A stretch of DNA of 64,000 nt, from NCBI GenBank assembly GCA_019973155.2, contig BPQB01000051.1:171258-235257 (forward strand). The letters are read 5' to 3'. The notes below the pieces were generated by a model. The model saw nothing but the letters and a program-made list of their open reading frames with translations, did not search any database and was not told the DNA's origin. The position numbers and the translations under genes were made by a program. This document shows positions 35,231-46,473 of the stretch, piece after piece (the stretch's first letter is position 1; every line of letters begins with the position of its first letter). This DNA comes from Phanerochaete sordida (Eukaryota; Basidiomycota; Agaricomycetes; Polyporales; Phanerochaetaceae).

Positions 35231-36665
35231 GTAAGGTTCGTAGTCGAACCATTACCATGACGCCCTGAGCAGCATCCAGATGGCTCATTTGCGAGGGCCC
35301 GCAGAGGAGTGCGAAGGATGCGACTGCCGGCGTCCGGCTCGAGAGCACCTCAACGCAAGCACCGCCGCGGCAGCTCCCAAGGTGGATAAGACGCGCTGTA
35401 GGGCCGGTAGCGGGTTGGACTCGTGCCTGCAGAGTAATGTACCACTGCCTAGAAAGCAGACTCATATACGTCGGCATAGCTTCTCGTGAGTACGCGGCGA
35501 GGTAGGACGTGAACCTGGCGGTCGAGAAGAAAGCGCGGCGCGCTTGGGCGCTAACGGGATATCCACCTTCGTCCGCGACCGCCAACACCGCCGCGGCCAA
35601 CCATGCTCCTGCGTTGACGACGTCTCCTGAAACGGCCTCCCCAACCTTGATTCTGCCGTCTGTAACGCGCTTCCTGGCAGCAAGACGCGTGTCGCACCAT
35701 ACGAGATGCTGCGAATGCGAAGGCCCCGACGCGATGCTTGGTCGGCCGTCGGTGGGGGCGACGGAGACCGCATGGCGAGCCCTGGGTGCGATTTAGACCC
35801 TTCTGGACCCTGGATTGTGAGTACGTGCCTTGATATTATGCTTTTCTACGAATCTACACCTTCCTACGCGTCGCGATCCGCCCTAAGCTCAACCCCTTCA
35901 GGACGCGGTGTCGCCCTGCCTCCTCTCCTCGACGTTCGCGAACGTGAACGTTCTCCAGCCGGGGTCATTCCACACCCGTTCTGCAAGATGAACACTCCTG
36001 CTTGAGACTTGAGTGTAAAGGCTCCTCAAGAACGCGACGCTGGAGCGGGGTGGACGATGGAGACCGCGCGACGGGCCCTGAGAGGCGGGTGCTCCGAAAC
36101 CTGACTAGTGGGTCTATACTTCACCCTTTTGCTTTGTTCTACAGCCTTCCGCGTTGTATTTAATCCCAAACTCAGCTGCAGGTTGCGGTCTTATCGAGTT
36201 TTATTTCACAAACGCAAACGTGCACGTCTACCGACCGCCCGAGTGCAGCTCCGAGAGTGCATCTTGAACGCTCGTACCTTTGCATATGCTCTCTAACCCC
36301 GAGTTTTGACGAATACGACAGACGAAGGCAGATGTGGCGGGCAGGATACTTCTTGTTCATCTGACCAGCCCATGCAGATCCAAACGCGAAAGCAGAGCCC
36401 CCCGCTGAACGTTCAAGCCCGGAAAGTGTCGTATAGCTGCATGTTATGTATGCACATCGCCCCAGATTGCAATATATCGAGTTTTTGTGCCAGCCTGCTA
36501 TCGACGTGCAGATGTCTGTGTCTCGAGGTCAAGTGTCGGAAGACAGGGCTGGAGGCTTGACGCCGCGCCACGCGACGGGCACGCAGAGACGCTCTGCACA
36601 GCCGCAGTCTTGCCTCTGTCCTCCACTCAGCTGAGCCTTCTGCTGCTGCCCTGCGCAAGACGGTG

Positions 36666-38121
36666 ATGATGTCGCAAAATGCGTCAGATAATCCGCGCGT
36701 ATTTCCGCAAGTCCAAATGTCTAGCCGCAGAGCCGTCCCGCCGGAGGTCTTGCAGCGGATTGTCTACCACGTTCTCGTGCAGTATCTCGACGAGGTCATG
36801 GTCGGGCCTTTCCCACTGATGCCCAACTTTGACGTCGGCCCAGTGACTTATGCAGATGTGGGCCTTGTCTCCGTGGGTCTTTTGCTGCGTAGCATTCTCA
36901 CCGTCTCTCCCAAGTAGATGTTGCACAAACGTGGGCCGACTACAGAGGCAGGAGAGCTGGCAAGTGCATTTCACGCGGAATCATCGCTAGCCCGAGGGTG
37001 TCTGACATTTGTACCCCTTAGGAACTGTGTTGCTCTCTGGACAATCCGATGATCCAACTGCTTAGGGCATCGTACCAGATCCGCCACGTCACGCTCGAGG
37101 CCCTAGCCAAGACCTTCAACATACGGTATATCGACGAAGGACTTGGGCGGTACGCAGCTTCTTTGTAATGGTGCCTTTACCTCTCTGACACGCTCCCAAA
37201 GCTTCGAAGGACAGAGCCCATGGCACTCGCTTTCCCTGCAGGCATACGATGCCTGGTGGGCAGCGAGAAACTCCGGCCCGGCCTCGCCACCTCCAGATGG
37301 GCCTGACGATCCCAACGAGCCACCTATTCTAGCAGCCTACCTAGCGGCGGCTGTTCTGCAGCGCCAGACTAAGGCTTTCTGGGCATTCCTCAATCATCCC
37401 GGGCCTCCTGAGGTCGCGGACCACAGTCAGATCAGCATCACCGAAAGATGGGAGCGTTACGCGATGGCGAAGCTCGCCGCATTCCCAGAGCCCTTCCGCT
37501 GCAGCGCTCTTTTCCAGCGTGTGTACGCGGTAGTCGCGGGCTCCACCACTGCCGTGGTCTTCGGCCTGCTGCCTCACCAGCTGCGAGCGATGCGCCGGTC
37601 CGTGCAGCGTGCGTACCAGAACAATGGCGGCCAGACTCTCAATGATAGCGCGCTCGAGGGGATAGGTTTCACAGTTGGTGCCTTCACCAGGACCGGATGT
37701 GGCGGGTGCTGACCTCGTCTTGCATAATCAGGCGGAGCTCCTGCTAATATGGTTACGGCCCATCCCGGCCACTCTTGAGAGACTCGATGCGATACCCAAG
37801 GGAGTGCTATGCCCGACCGCGGAGTCAGTCGACGGAATGATGGGACGAGCCAAGGTGAGAGTCTCGCGTGCCGCGGACTTGAGCATACGCTGAACAATGT
37901 ACCAGCACCTCGCGCTTATTGGCGCTCTGTCCGATATCTTGGACTTGAACTTGGCGAACCCAGCGTTTGAGCGCTGTCAAAGCGAAGCTCGTTCCCTGTC
38001 CAAGATTCTCTCCGAGCGACTAGCAAAGCTTCCGCAGGAGGCGCAGTCGCCGGCTGATGGTCAAGCTGGTGGCGCGGCTATCGACGCATCGGATCCTCTC
38101 GTACAAGAGGCTGACGGCTAG
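36666..38121 (+). CDS. U-family protein U2 (unknown function)
   Basis: Model: 36666-36857, 36918-36959, 37022-37149, 37202-37608, 37691-37854 and 37906-38121, about 382 residues with phases closing. Exon 2 (MLHKRGPTTEAGEL) appears to use a GC donor (GCAAGT). The 128-base third exon and the GTACGC donor after LGR match U1, U3 and U4. Conserved parts: PPEVLQRIVYHVLVQYLDEV, RHVTLEALAKTFNIRYIDEG and ERCQSEARSLSKILSERLAK. The junction at 37608/37691 is the least certain. The upstream 100 bases are almost the same as before U1, so the two are probably regulated alike. Confidence 0.62.
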
Positions 38122-38611
38122 GAAGGGTAGGGACGTGGTGGGGAGCCCCTACATCCTCGCTACGGCCCCTTGCGGCGGAATAATAAGTTGTGTTAACCCA
38201 CGAATATACAACGTCCGAGCAAGGAAGGCGCGAGCATTGCCCAGGACGCGGCGGAGAGCGACGCCTCACGAGACGCGCAAGTCCAGAAATCGCCATCACA
38301 GTCGGCATGTAAGCAGTAGCTATCGTGATACACTGCACACTGCAGAACGGAGGGAGGCGAACACGGACCCTCCACCGGCACATGCCGGACGCCACCCCGT
38401 CCGCAGCGCCGTCCCAGAAGGCACGCGCCGACGATCGCCACAGCGCCAGCCCCATCCCGATCTCGGCCCTCGACGCAGCACCACCGCACGTATGCTGCTG
38501 CACGTCTCCAGTATAAATACGCCCGCCGGTCCCAGGCCGGCGGCGCGCATCTGCGAGGCCCCGAGGCAGGCTCCCCGAGCCCGAGGCCGTGCGCGAGCAC
38601 TGATGTGCCGC

Positions 38612-39859
38612 TCAGCGCGCGGATGCTGCGCCCAGCGCTGCGACCCGGGGCTCGAGCTGCGCGAGGAGGGATGCCGCGAGCGTGTGGCAACGCGCGCGCG
38701 TTTCGGATACGTCGTCCACAGCGCGTGGTCCGGGCGAAAGGACGGCGGCGGTCGTGACGGCGCGGAGCGCGTCGCGGACGGCGGTGAGCTGGGGCGGCGC
38801 GTGCGTCAGCGTGTCGATGAAAGGACGAAGGAGGATAGAGCGCACCGTTTCCGCGCCGATGAGCGCGTCGTCCGCCGGGTGCGCGGCTAGCGACGCCGCC
38901 TGCAGCGACACGAGTGCCTGCTCGAGCGCCGCCACGTAGTCCTACACGCCATATGAGTCGATACACACACGGCGCAGAGGAAGGGAGCCACGCACTGCAG
39001 CGCCGGGCGCCCCGGCGCGGTCGGGCCCCGCGACGGCGGCGCCGACGAGGTCGAAGAGCCGCGCGGACAGCGCGTGCGCGCCGACGCGCATCTGGACGAC
39101 TAGCGCGCACCGAGTCAGCACGCGCCCCACCCGCACAGGCGCACCACTCACATCCATGCAGGCGCACCTCGAGCTCGCGCGCGCGCTCGCCCAGCTGCGC
39201 GCGGAACACGGCGGGCGCGCGCGCCACGGCCCCGCGCGCGTGCGCCGCCTTGCACGCTGCGTGGCGCGCGTACGCGAGCGGCTCGGACGGCGCGGCGGCG
39301 GCCGCGCCGGGCTTGTGCGGCGCGAGCGCGGCGAGGCGGCGCTGTGCGTACGCGAGGTCGCGCTGTGCGCTGCAGAAGAGCGCGAAGAAGGCGTGCACGG
39401 GGCGCGCGGGCGGTGCGGCGCTCGGTGTGATCGGTTGGATGGTCTGTGCGGCGAGCGCGAGCGTGGTGCGGATGCTGTGCCAGGGGTTGCTGTGGAGGCT
39501 GCGTCGGGCGTGAGCGTGAATGCGGGCGGGGGGGACGAAGAGAGGGGGCGTACTGCCAGATGTCGGTGGTGTCGAGCTCGACGTTCAGGCCGTCCGCGAC
39601 GACTTTCAGGGCGATGCGTCGGATTTCGAGGGAGGTGAGGAAGAGCGAGTGGATCGTTGATTGAGCTGCGGAAGGTGTTATCTACGAGATATGCGCATGA
39701 GTGAGTAACCGCGAGGCGAAATGTTAACATATATGCGCTCACCTTGGGGTTCTCCCATGCAGAACTCAGCTCCGGGCTGGTGAAGAGGTCGTCGATGCAG
39801 TCGACGACGACCGCGGAGACTATAGGGTAGATAATGTCAATCGGTAGTATGGTCTGCAT
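38612..39859 (-). CDS. U-family protein U3 (unknown function)
   Basis: Minus exons 39743-39859, 39554-39681, 39168-39498, 38996-39091 and 38612-38941, all phases closed, 333 residues. Starts MQTILPIDIIYPIVSAVVVD, a diverged version of the family's opening helices. The 128-base second exon (IRRIALKVVADGLNVELDT) and its GTACGC donor correspond to the conserved core exon; the mini-exon of U1, U2 and U4 is absent. The rest is unusually rich in alanine and arginine (AQRRLAALAPHKPGAAAAAP), in line with the high GC of this stretch. It ends ARCHTLAASLLAQLEPRV, aligned with the ERCRSEARSL block. It faces U2 tail to tail. Confidence 0.62.
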
Positions 39860-41190
39860 ATCGTGTAGCACGGCGATAGGTAGAGGTTGGGAGTTTGCGG
39901 GATCGACGAACGGCCCCACAGCGGGTGGACCTTTATAACGGCCCCGCGCCCAGTAGGCGCACTTCCCACACGACCCACTTCGGGTCACCGTCTACGTCGG
40001 CCTCGCCTGCTCTGCGCGCCCAGCCTGGCGAGTCACCCTGTACACAATGCATTAGACACCACAGGGCGGGGCTGAGTCACCCTGTGGCGCGCGCGCTCTG
40101 CGCGCGCAGGGCGCGGTGCGGCCGCAGGGCACGCGCGCCCGTGGCTGACTCCCCGCCCGACCGCCGCGGCGAGCGGAGTGGGCAGCGGACGTGCTGGGCG
40201 GCGGGCGCGCCGTGCTGCGAATCGCCGATCGGGGTATCGCAGGGCGGGAGGAGGGACGCCGCGCGGTCAGCGCCCTGGCGTAAGCGCTCCGACGCCGGCG
40301 TCGGGGCTTCTGCGCGCGCACCCGCGGATTCGCATCGCCGCGCCCGAGGGGACATCACGGATATCGATGGCTATCAGGATCTGCAGCACGATCCCGGGTA
40401 GGGGTCGCGCCTTGAGGCCTTGAGGTGCCGCCTAAGGCCGCCGGCGGGTCGTTTGACTGGCTGGCAGGGTCGTCGATGACAGCTTGCGACGGCTCGCGAG
40501 AACCGGCTGTCGGAAACTGCATTGGAACAGTCAAGGATTGTGTAGCGCGTACCTGAGGAGCCCGAGGAAACATTCGACAGGCAGACCACGTCGGGAGCTG
40601 GTGGTCCAGCACGAACTTGCGAGCGTACCAAATCGGGATGTCTGTGCCTAGCCTCGGCAATGGCCGGGACCCCTCCCGAACCTCTCCCCGCGTTGCGTCC
40701 TTCCCCTCCCTCTGCAGGCAGACCAGCACCACACCGCTATCGTATGTGCGGCGTGTTTCGCATGCGGTGCATTCACTGAAAGGTCTCGATTGCCAGGTCT
40801 GCCTGCGAGAGGTCCGATCGACCGGCGGCGTCGCTGGCCTTTGGTCAGCGCGGTCATCTTGGCCTTCGGACGCATCACTACACAAAGCACGGGTGCCCGC
40901 ATACCTCTTGCGCGACCTCTGCCTGCTTCAGCAGCGCACAGCAGGCAGGCGCGGTCGCAACGCACCGCCCTGGTCTATGACCGGTGACCGGCCGAGCGGC
41001 CCAGTTCCACAAGCCCATATATCCGCCCGGTTTCCGCCAGCACATCTCTCGTGCTGTCGCGTCCTCCAACCCCTCAGAGCAGACGCAGATCTGTCCAAGT
41101 CGTTTGTTGCGCCCGCCAGCGGTCGCGATGCTGCCTGATATGTCCGGCCGCCCAGCAGTCGGGCGTGTTCCTCCACGGACGCTCGACACA
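39860..41190. other. GC-rich intergenic stretch, no gene supported
   Basis: Very GC-rich with self-complementary stretches (for example GCGCGCGCTCTGCGCGCGC near 40085). Several frames are open on both strands because of composition, but none shows a domain or agreeing splice sites. Its right end leads into the S9 promoter. Confidence 0.45.
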
Positions 41191-41191
41191 G

Positions 41192-41234
41192 TATAAAGCC
41201 CTCGCGCTGGGCATCGGCGCTGCCGTAGAGCTGG
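41192..41234 (+). promoter_or_regulatory. Core promoter of S9
   Basis: TATAAA at 41192-41197 and AGAGCTGG at 41227-41234, 35 bases apart. Confidence 0.65.
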
Positions 41235-41315
41235 TCTCCTCGCCATACCAGGTGCGCCTCTGAGCGCTGGGCGCGCGTCCGTATCACGCTGACGACGTGG
41301 CCAGAGCAAAAGACG

Positions 41316-41614
41316 ATGTTTCGCACACAGGCCGTCGTCGCGGTTCTTTCCATGCTCTCGGCTGCCATCTTCGCAGCCGAGTTTGCAGCTGGGATGCCTG
41401 TCCTGAATGTCACCCTCTTCAACATATCGGCAGCGGCCGTGTCTGAACTCCAAAGCGACCCATTTGCTGGCGCGCCTTTTGTCCCGCCGGCCGTCGAAAA
41501 CGTCCGGAACGAAGACGTAGAGTGAGTGCGCTCGATCGAACTGTGTTCTGTTTGGTATAACTCGTGTCACGCAGCTCGTCAGGACGGTTCATTGACCTTG
41601 CGCGCGCAGTGTAG
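41316..41614 (+). CDS. S-family small secreted protein S9
   Basis: Exons 41316-41521 and 41575-41614, phase-2 intron with GTGAGT donor and ACGCAG acceptor, 81 residues. The signal region is MFRTQAVVAVLSMLSAAIFA. A possible N-glycosylation site is NVT. The motif is DPFAGAPFVPPAVENVRNED, then exon 2 adds SSGRFIDLARAV. First ATG after a clear class I promoter. Confidence 0.65.
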
Positions 41615-43152
41615 CGCAGAGCGTCCGCGCAGGCCCTCGCCTCGCGCACGTTGCGCCGCGCCGGCGGTCTGCAGCACGTCGCTTCTGCGGTCGGGGTGGC
41701 GCGCGGCGAATGCGTAGAGGGCTCTGCCGGCCGCCGTCGCGGTGTCCTGCGCAGCATGTATGCGCTTCGTCATGTACGTCGGCTTGTATCGCGAGAGCCG
41801 CGAGAGCCGCGAAAGCTAGTGTCGTACATATCGGATGGTGTCTTCGTGGTCGTGGCGCGAGTCTGGGGCCGCTGCGCCCCAGCGGGTGTGAACGTGAGCA
41901 CCTTCCGAACTTGGATGCAGGTGACGGGGCTCCGGCGACCGCCGCGCTGAAACTCGCGGAGACGGACGCTTGCGTCTCCTCATCGACGTCCACAATCCTG
42001 TACCATGTCCAACTGCGTCGCGGTCGCGCATCCTGCGTTATCCGCGTAAAGCAGATTCATACTGCGCGGTCAGTATGCTCGCGACAGTCGAGACCCTGGG
42101 AATGCTGGGTAAGCTGCGCCCAGTCCCTCCTCTTTCATCTCATTCTGACGCGCAACTTTGTGGCAGGGTATAGGATGTCCCAGGAGCCTCTTGCGTGCCC
42201 AGCGGCAGGAAGGGAGGTTACAGCTGTTTGTAAAACGATACGCCGCACCCCAATATTATTGCGTACAGCAGCTGAACCTCCGCGGTAGCGTGTCTCGAGG
42301 CGGCCGAGCTGCCGCCTCGCGTTGCCGCAAGGACCTAGCACGGGGGATTCATCTAACGGAGTCTGAACACCCTGTGCTACAAAAATTGACGGGTGGCCTA
42401 TCTTTTCCCAAACAGCTGTAAAAGACGTGTGCCGCCCGTAACGGGACTTTGGGCTTCCCGATCCAATGCTGCTGTGGCACCCAAATCGTACCGACAGCGC
42501 GTCCATCGCGACGCTGCTCTGATGCGGTCCTGCAGCCTCTCCTATGCCCTAGGTCTCGCACAAGATGAGGCATTTACACACCCGAGTCGTCTTCTCGAGA
42601 GGTCAGCTCGTCTGCGATGGCCCCGCTTGCGCTCGAGATCATCATGTTCGCTGACAGACGTTGGCAGGCGCGCTGTACTCGGTTTATCAGCTGCCTGTCT
42701 GGGCAAGTCGGCCGCCCGAATTCCTGCACCGTTCTGGCGCATAGCATGCTGCGGAGAGCATCTGTGTTGGCGAACGCTGACGCGGTCGCTGAGGTACAGA
42801 CGTGTGGGTGCGTACTAGTGCCCGAACACTCGAGGTGTTGACCGAGTCCTACCTTCAGGCAGGCTCAGCTATATCTGACACGGGTTGTATGCATCTAAAA
42901 TATATCAGGCTGTCGCTCCTAAAAGTCCACAGCCGCTGATGCGCACCCAGGGCGTCCTAGGATTCTGCACTTGAGCTACTCCTCTCCGCGAGACGATTCA
43001 GATGCAGCAGGCCCGCGCCACTATTGCTGCTCGACGCATCGCCAGTTACGAGCAGATGCTCCTTGCACTCATCTGCTGCTACGACACCAGGAGATAGATC
43101 TGGACCAAACCGCAACGATCTCTCGTTCCAGACCGCAGCAGCCCTGGCGGCC
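41615..43152. other. No supported gene
   Basis: The minus frame at 41589-41993 and neighbouring frames contain helical, alanine-rich stretches (ALYAFAARHPDRR), but no start, domain or splicing could be fixed. The rest shows only short frames. Confidence 0.4.
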
Positions 43153-43196
43153 TATATGAAGCACACTGGCCTTCTCTATATCCGTCCTAGGACTGG
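43153..43196 (+). promoter_or_regulatory. Core promoter of S10
   Basis: TATATGA at 43153 and the variant initiator AGGACTGG at 43189-43196, 36 bases apart. Confidence 0.5.
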
Positions 43197-43284
43197 TCTC
43201 CTTCCTTACATCTGGTAGGCCCCCTGTGCGTTACACGCACACACACACCTGTCCTAAGCTGACTCCGCAGAATTCCAGACTATC

Positions 43285-43545
43285 ATGCCGCGCATGCAAT
43301 CCGCCGTCATACTCGTTCTCTTCTTCTTGTCAAGCATTTCAGCTGAGGTCGTCATGGCGGCGCCTGCCCCGCAGGGTCTGCTTGGTGTAGAGCAGTTCGA
43401 CGGAGCGTTCAACGGTAGTCCGCCGCTGGATGGCTCCACAGGCTCCACCATAGAAGAACTTCGCAATAGCTTCGGAGGGTAAGCTCGCTGTGATCTGTGT
43501 GTGGTGACGCGACTCACGTCCCGCAGACCAGGAGGCATTCTTTGA
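43285..43545 (+). CDS. S-family small secreted protein S10
   Basis: Exons 43285-43478 and 43527-43545, 48-base phase-2 intron (GTAAGC...CCGCAG), 70 residues. The signal peptide is MPRMQSAVILVLFFLSSISA. It is followed by MAAPAPQGLLGVEQFDGAFN, then GSPPLDGSTGSTIEELRNSF and a short GGPGGIL end. This is one of the cleanest family members: the GSP..L...ELRN.FGG pattern matches S16-S18 although the surrounding sequence differs. Confidence 0.68.
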
Positions 43546-44214
43546 CGCGCCCAGTGGTTTTCGAAGTGCATGACCCTCGTCTGTAAGCGGACACACGTAG
43601 AGAACCGCCGCTCATGTACTTTGCTGGACATCGCGCAACATGAGCTCATTCTGCACATGTGGTCGGCAGATACACAGCTCTTGATGCATGAGAGACCAGT
43701 TGTGTCGAGACAGCACTACATCTCGTAGGACTGGATTCGTTCCGGGACGCCTAACCTGCAGGGTGCGTCCGGCCGCCCTGCGCCACGCACATTTCCGGGC
43801 TGTGGCGCGACGTTGCATGGATGTCGAAATGCCGACGAGAGATGTGCCCAGCACATCTCCGCACGGAAACAGCGCAGCGGCCTCCTCCGCGCGCGCCGCC
43901 CCATCAGCCCGTGAGGATCAGCTGCGGGGCCATCTTTGACGAGCGGGCGATGCGCCAAGTAGCGGTCGCGACGCGCCGATGTCCCGCTGCACACTTCGTG
44001 GCGTTGCGCTCTGGCTGGCATCTGCGATCTCCATGCGGTCATGTCAGAGACATCAGCGGCGGACATCGGGGATCTGCCACGGTCCTGACCGTATCCATCG
44101 GCCGCTGATCGTCCGCCACAACGCCGGCGTTCTGTGCCTCGGTTGGTTCCTGTCGCCCTCCGCGTGCTCGCGCCTGACGGTACAGGCTGCATTTCGCAGG
44201 CTGCCATGGCTGCA

Positions 44215-44257
44215 TATAAGGCCCAGGCCGGCCGCGCTGGACCCGCTGCAGAGCTGG
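44215..44257 (+). promoter_or_regulatory. Core promoter of S11
   Basis: TATAAG at 44215-44220 and AGAGCTGG at 44250-44257, 35 bases apart. Confidence 0.65.
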
Positions 44258-44339
44258 CCTCCTGATCGCGTTACGGTGCGCGTTCCTGTCCGACCGCTTC
44301 GTACCCCGCGACTGCTGAGCACGCAAGAATCCAGCGAAG

Positions 44340-44650
44340 ATGCGGCTCTCCGCGCTCGCTCTCGAACGCTCGCTCGTGTGCTTCGCTGCGATGCTACTGG
44401 TAATTCCGATGGTACAGGCGGCGCCTGTAGCAGGGCGCGGACCCACGAAAGTCCGGAGTCCGCGATCCCGCTTCTCAGACTTCCTCTGCGACTTCGTCCC
44501 CTTCGGCGGCGCCGATCCGCTCGGCGGGGTGGAGGGCAAAGTGCGGCAGCACGACACGAGGTTCGTCGTCGTGCACTGCTGCCTCGTTCTGCATGTCACT
44601 GATGCGTCCATCAGCTCATCGGGCTTCTTTTGCTAAGTGTTGGCCGATGA
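44340..44650 (+). CDS. S-family small secreted protein S11
   Basis: Exons 44340-44560 and 44638-44650, phase 2, 77 residues; the donor GTTCGT is unusual, so the unspliced frame to 44636 (98 residues) remains possible. The signal peptide MRLSALALERSLVCFAAMLL is followed by MVQAAPVAGRG. Motif: DFVPFGGADPLGGVEGKVRQ. The strong class I promoter lies just upstream. Confidence 0.6.
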
Positions 44651-44819
44651 AGTAAGTACTCACTGGCAGTATTTCTCGCCTACATTCGCCCATGATATCT
44701 CAGATATATTGCGGATCCTGCCACTGTATACATCGTATCGGAAGAGGCCGACCTCATGCCCCGAGCCCTACGCTTCGACAGCTTCGTGATCACTAGACTC
44801 GTTCACCCTGCCAGATTCA

Positions 44820-46197
44820 TCACGCGAGCAGGCTTTCGTTGAATACGAGCGCATGTAGCCGTCTGTAAAACACCCCGCGCAGTGCACGCGCCTCATCTCG
44901 GCAAGGACCAAATATGAGGTCTTCAGCCGCCCACTCCCGGATTTCGTCCAGAGTACGAATGAGAGTCCGGTACTATTGTACTCAAGAGTTAGCCAGCATT
45001 TCGGGGTAGCACTGCGAAGTGGGCAGATCACCTTCCGGGGACCAATGATCTTGTCGACAGACTCTGTCTGCGGAATCAAAGTCCACATCCGATCCAGCGA
45101 CGCGAGCATGTCGGCAAGCGAACGCAGCATGGTGAAAATCCATGTGCGCAGGCGCTGCACAGCATACACTTCAGTATCTGCCTCAGATATGGCTCTGAAA
45201 ATCGCACCTCAAGTGTTAGCTGCTGGTCGTCATAGCCCGGTGCGTTATAGGGAGCTCGATGCGTATTCTTTAGCCGCTTCCACGTCCTCTCCAGAGCGCG
45301 CATATGTGCTGTGAAGACGTTTACGACGGCGTGCTCCAATGCTTCGCTGATGCGCGGAGAGAGGCCCTCGCGGAAGACCTCTAGACATTCTTGAAACCGG
45401 CGCGTCGCGTGTTCCATCCAACGCGGCACGTCGGTGAGGCCCAGGGGATACAAATGCCGTGGCTCTCCCCGGAATTCGGCGTGCGCACTGTTCACAAATT
45501 TCCAGGTAAGGTCTACCTCCCGCCGCACCGACGCTAAGGCCAGATATACATCCAGAACGGGCGGCGCGCGGAGCTCGCTGGGGTCGTCTGTCAGTGCCGA
45601 GGGCACGCGACCGCCTTTGGTGATCGACCAAACGTCGTACCGACACTTGCTCAGCTTACGCCATGGTCGTGTGCCCTCGAGACTTGAGGAAACTGTCAGT
45701 GCACGACGGGAGAGGGAAACAGCTGCGTACCCGCCGAGACCTTTGCTGATGTACCGTATGTTGAAGACCTTGGCGACGACCTCCAGGGTGACGTGGCGAA
45801 CGACGTACGACACGCGGAGCAGCTGGACGACCGGGCTTGTGCACACGCCGGTTCGTTCCTGCCGCCACACGACGCCGCTATAAATGACAGCCATTTTATG
45901 GGTTTTCAGTACGTACCATACCCACGGTCATCGCGTGTGTCTCGCGTTCGTACACCGTCTGGCGCGAGCATCAGCTCCGCTTTGCGCGAACATGGAGACT
46001 TTGCTTACCTCGAAACTACATATGGCGTCGGGATAGTTATCAACATTCAACGCATGAGGTCCGTCGATCACGTCGGCGAAGTGGGCGGCGAGGGCGTGCG
46101 ACACGATCCTGTGCAGGACCTCTGTGGGAAGAGTCTTGCCACGAGGAGAGGTCTCTGGCGGCGATTCCGCATACCTATCGCTGGTTGGACTTTTCAT
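44820..46197 (-). CDS. U-family protein U4 (unknown function)
   Basis: Minus exons 46009-46197, 45917-45958, 45731-45858, 45284-45682, 45032-45194 and 44820-44972; all phases close, 357 residues. Opens with LPTEVLHRIVSHALAAHFAD; the mini-exon TVYERETHAMTVGM is 42 bases; the core exon is again 128 bases (RHVTLEVVAKVFNIRYISKG). It is followed by SLEGTRPWRKLSKCRYDVW, then RLRTWIFTMLRSLADMLASL, and ends ACRDEARALRGVFYRRL-like (actual FGPCRDEARALRGVFYRRL). This copy fixes the exon scheme for the family because all its splice sites are canonical. Confidence 0.7.
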
Positions 46198-46473
46198 CCC
46201 AGCGAAGAATGTTGCGCGAAGGCCTAGGAGGAGGCTGATGTGCTAGATTCCAGACGAGAGAGGCTAGGAGCAAAGCCGCCGCCGCACGGGCACGTCGAAC
46301 GCCGTGCGAGCGACCCCATGCGGACGTCGAGACCCCTGACACTGCCTTCCGCACATTCAAGCCAGAAGTCGCTTTTGGCAGATCATAACCATGCATTACC
46401 ATCGTATACAGAGAGCTATCCATCAAATAACATGATCAGCCGCTCTTCTGCGCGACTCTCGCATGAAGTGGGG

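Larger units (their letters stand above)
33966..38121. repeat. Segmental duplication unit 2 (S8-U2)
   Basis: Partner of 28451-32498. Shared landmarks include CTGCCGAACGATGCC with GGCAACTGCTGTTGATC at the left, ATATCCACCTTCGTCCGCGA in the middle, and GCTTGACGCCGCGCCACGCG just upstream of U2. Confidence 0.7.

Noticed and set aside
39960..40130. GC-rich inverted stretches near 40 kb as an origin or telomere-like element
   Set aside because: The symmetry is simple CG alternation with imperfect arms, and no telomere repeat units are present.
40052..40358. Overlapping arginine-rich ORFs as a basic protein gene
   Set aside because: Arginine and alanine richness is what any frame of this GC-rich sequence yields; there is no start context, domain or splicing support.
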